Assembly (NCBI RefSeq): GCF_003672135.1
Contig: NC_039510.1
Location: 1,302,001 to 1,366,000, forward strand
Length of the DNA stretch: 64,000 nt
Direction: 5' to 3'
Origin: Ooceraea biroi
Taxonomy: Eukaryota; Arthropoda; Insecta; Hymenoptera; Formicidae
This document shows, in pieces, positions 63,192-64,000 of the stretch; the stretch's first letter is position 1; every line of letters starts with the position of its first letter. A model generated the notes under the pieces. The model was not told the origin of the DNA. It worked only from the letters and a program-made list of their open reading frames with translations, and did not search any database. A program made the translations under genes and the position numbers.

Positions 63192-64000
63192 GAGTAAAAT
63201 TGTCTGGCGGAAGTAACGTATTCTTTGTGAATATTTAAATTAATTAATATTATGTTACGCTGTTCAATAGAGACCAATTCAACTTTTGACAGGAAAATGT
63301 TTGCTCTGAATTTTTAAATGAATAAAATTTTAACTTATTAGAGATGTCAATGGATGGGCCACAAAAAGTCGTTCATCCGTAATGCCAAATCTTCGATACA
63401 TCTCCGGTGTTTCGCTGATTGCAAGACATGGTTAGTTAGGTGATCCTACGATGATCTACGCGAACCGGTTAATCAGACACCGCCACTTACCACTGGCGAC
63501 AATATTCGCGGGCGCGCGTTACATCAGCGTCGATGGAGTATCCTCTCGAGGAGCTGTGTCTGCACGAGGCCGGCTCATAATGCAATCAGAATATCGCCCG
63601 TGGAAGAAGGAGAAGAAGATTAGAAGGCAACACTCACAGCGCGGTATTTACTTTGAACTATTCTCGGCACCGCGGCCGAAAACGCGCGTTATATCCGCTG
63701 CCGCGAGCAAAGTGCGTGCGCTTCGGACCTTACGCGCGCGTCTGCTCGCTGCGAGGGAGACCGATACCCTCGATAAGCGGATGCTGGTACAGCCGTGAAA
63801 CCGAAAGAGCCAGACGAGTGAACGAGACTCGAGACGAGGATCACGCCGAGATCAACTGCGAACAATGCAATACCCGCGCGGGCGCGGGTCGAGAAATTAC
63901 AATGAGAAGAGTCACGAGAGAGAAGGAGAGACAATCAGTCGTCGGTGACGACTGATCGCGAAAGAGACGAAACAGAAAAAGCTATCGGAGAGGCAGAGGA
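63192..64000. other. Right edge, no feature recognised
   Basis: Unique-looking sequence, AT-rich to about 63340 and CpG-rich afterwards. Open frames here have no recognisable domain. It is presumably still SoxD intron or 5' region. Confidence 0.4.

Noticed and set aside
1..64000. CRISPR arrays, operons, tRNA or rRNA genes
   Set aside because: No regularly spaced repeats with unique spacers, no tRNA cloverleaf with a typical T-loop and no rRNA-like segment were noticed; the window is eukaryotic.

Overview
The window looks like insect nuclear DNA, most likely from a hymenopteran and plausibly an ant. The evidence is split genes with short GT-AG introns, very CpG-rich non-coding DNA, animal-type housekeeping proteins, and a Tc1/mariner-class transposon with DD41D spacing. 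The species is inferred. No bacterial, viral or CRISPR feature was seen.

Layout. At the left edge (343-1261, +) is a four-exon deoxycytidylate deaminase gene with a small palindromic MITE-like insert in its last intron. A 4.8 kb intergenic stretch with a foldback repeat and microsatellites follows. Naa15, the auxiliary subunit of the NatA N-terminal acetyltransferase, runs on the minus strand from 41141 to 6044 in 11 exons and encodes 853 residues. Exons 1-8 lie at 38427-41141 and exons 9-11 at 6044-7156. Between them is one 31,270-base intron. This intron holds (a) an antisense single-exon gene for a roughly 1,081-residue secreted Pro/Thr/Tyr-rich protein (33917-37162, +), (b) a dead mosaic mariner element (22684-24699), and (c) a weak candidate for a two-exon small secreted protein (8904-7739, -).

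Naa15 is divergent from Polr3c (41999-44221, +; RNA polymerase III subunit RPC3; 7 exons, 502 residues). The 857-base gap between their starts contains two CACGTG-centred palindromes and is probably a shared promoter. Polr3c converges on a SoxD (Sox5/6/13, fly Sox102F) gene on the minus strand. Its last five coding exons lie at 52689-49097 and include a complete HMG box. Its 5' exons are not recognisable here and probably lie beyond the right edge, so 52690-64000 is most likely SoxD intron. That stretch contains a foldback element with two perfect 103-base arms.

The housekeeping genes (dCMP deamination, NatA acetylation, Pol III transcription) share no obvious pathway. I found no clear new multi-gene system. 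The items most worth checking are the nested extracellular protein, the mosaic transposon with two copies of one end, the perfect foldback and the candidate small secreted protein. All exon borders were set by eye from GT-AG sites, frame continuity and remembered family sequences; none is backed by transcripts.
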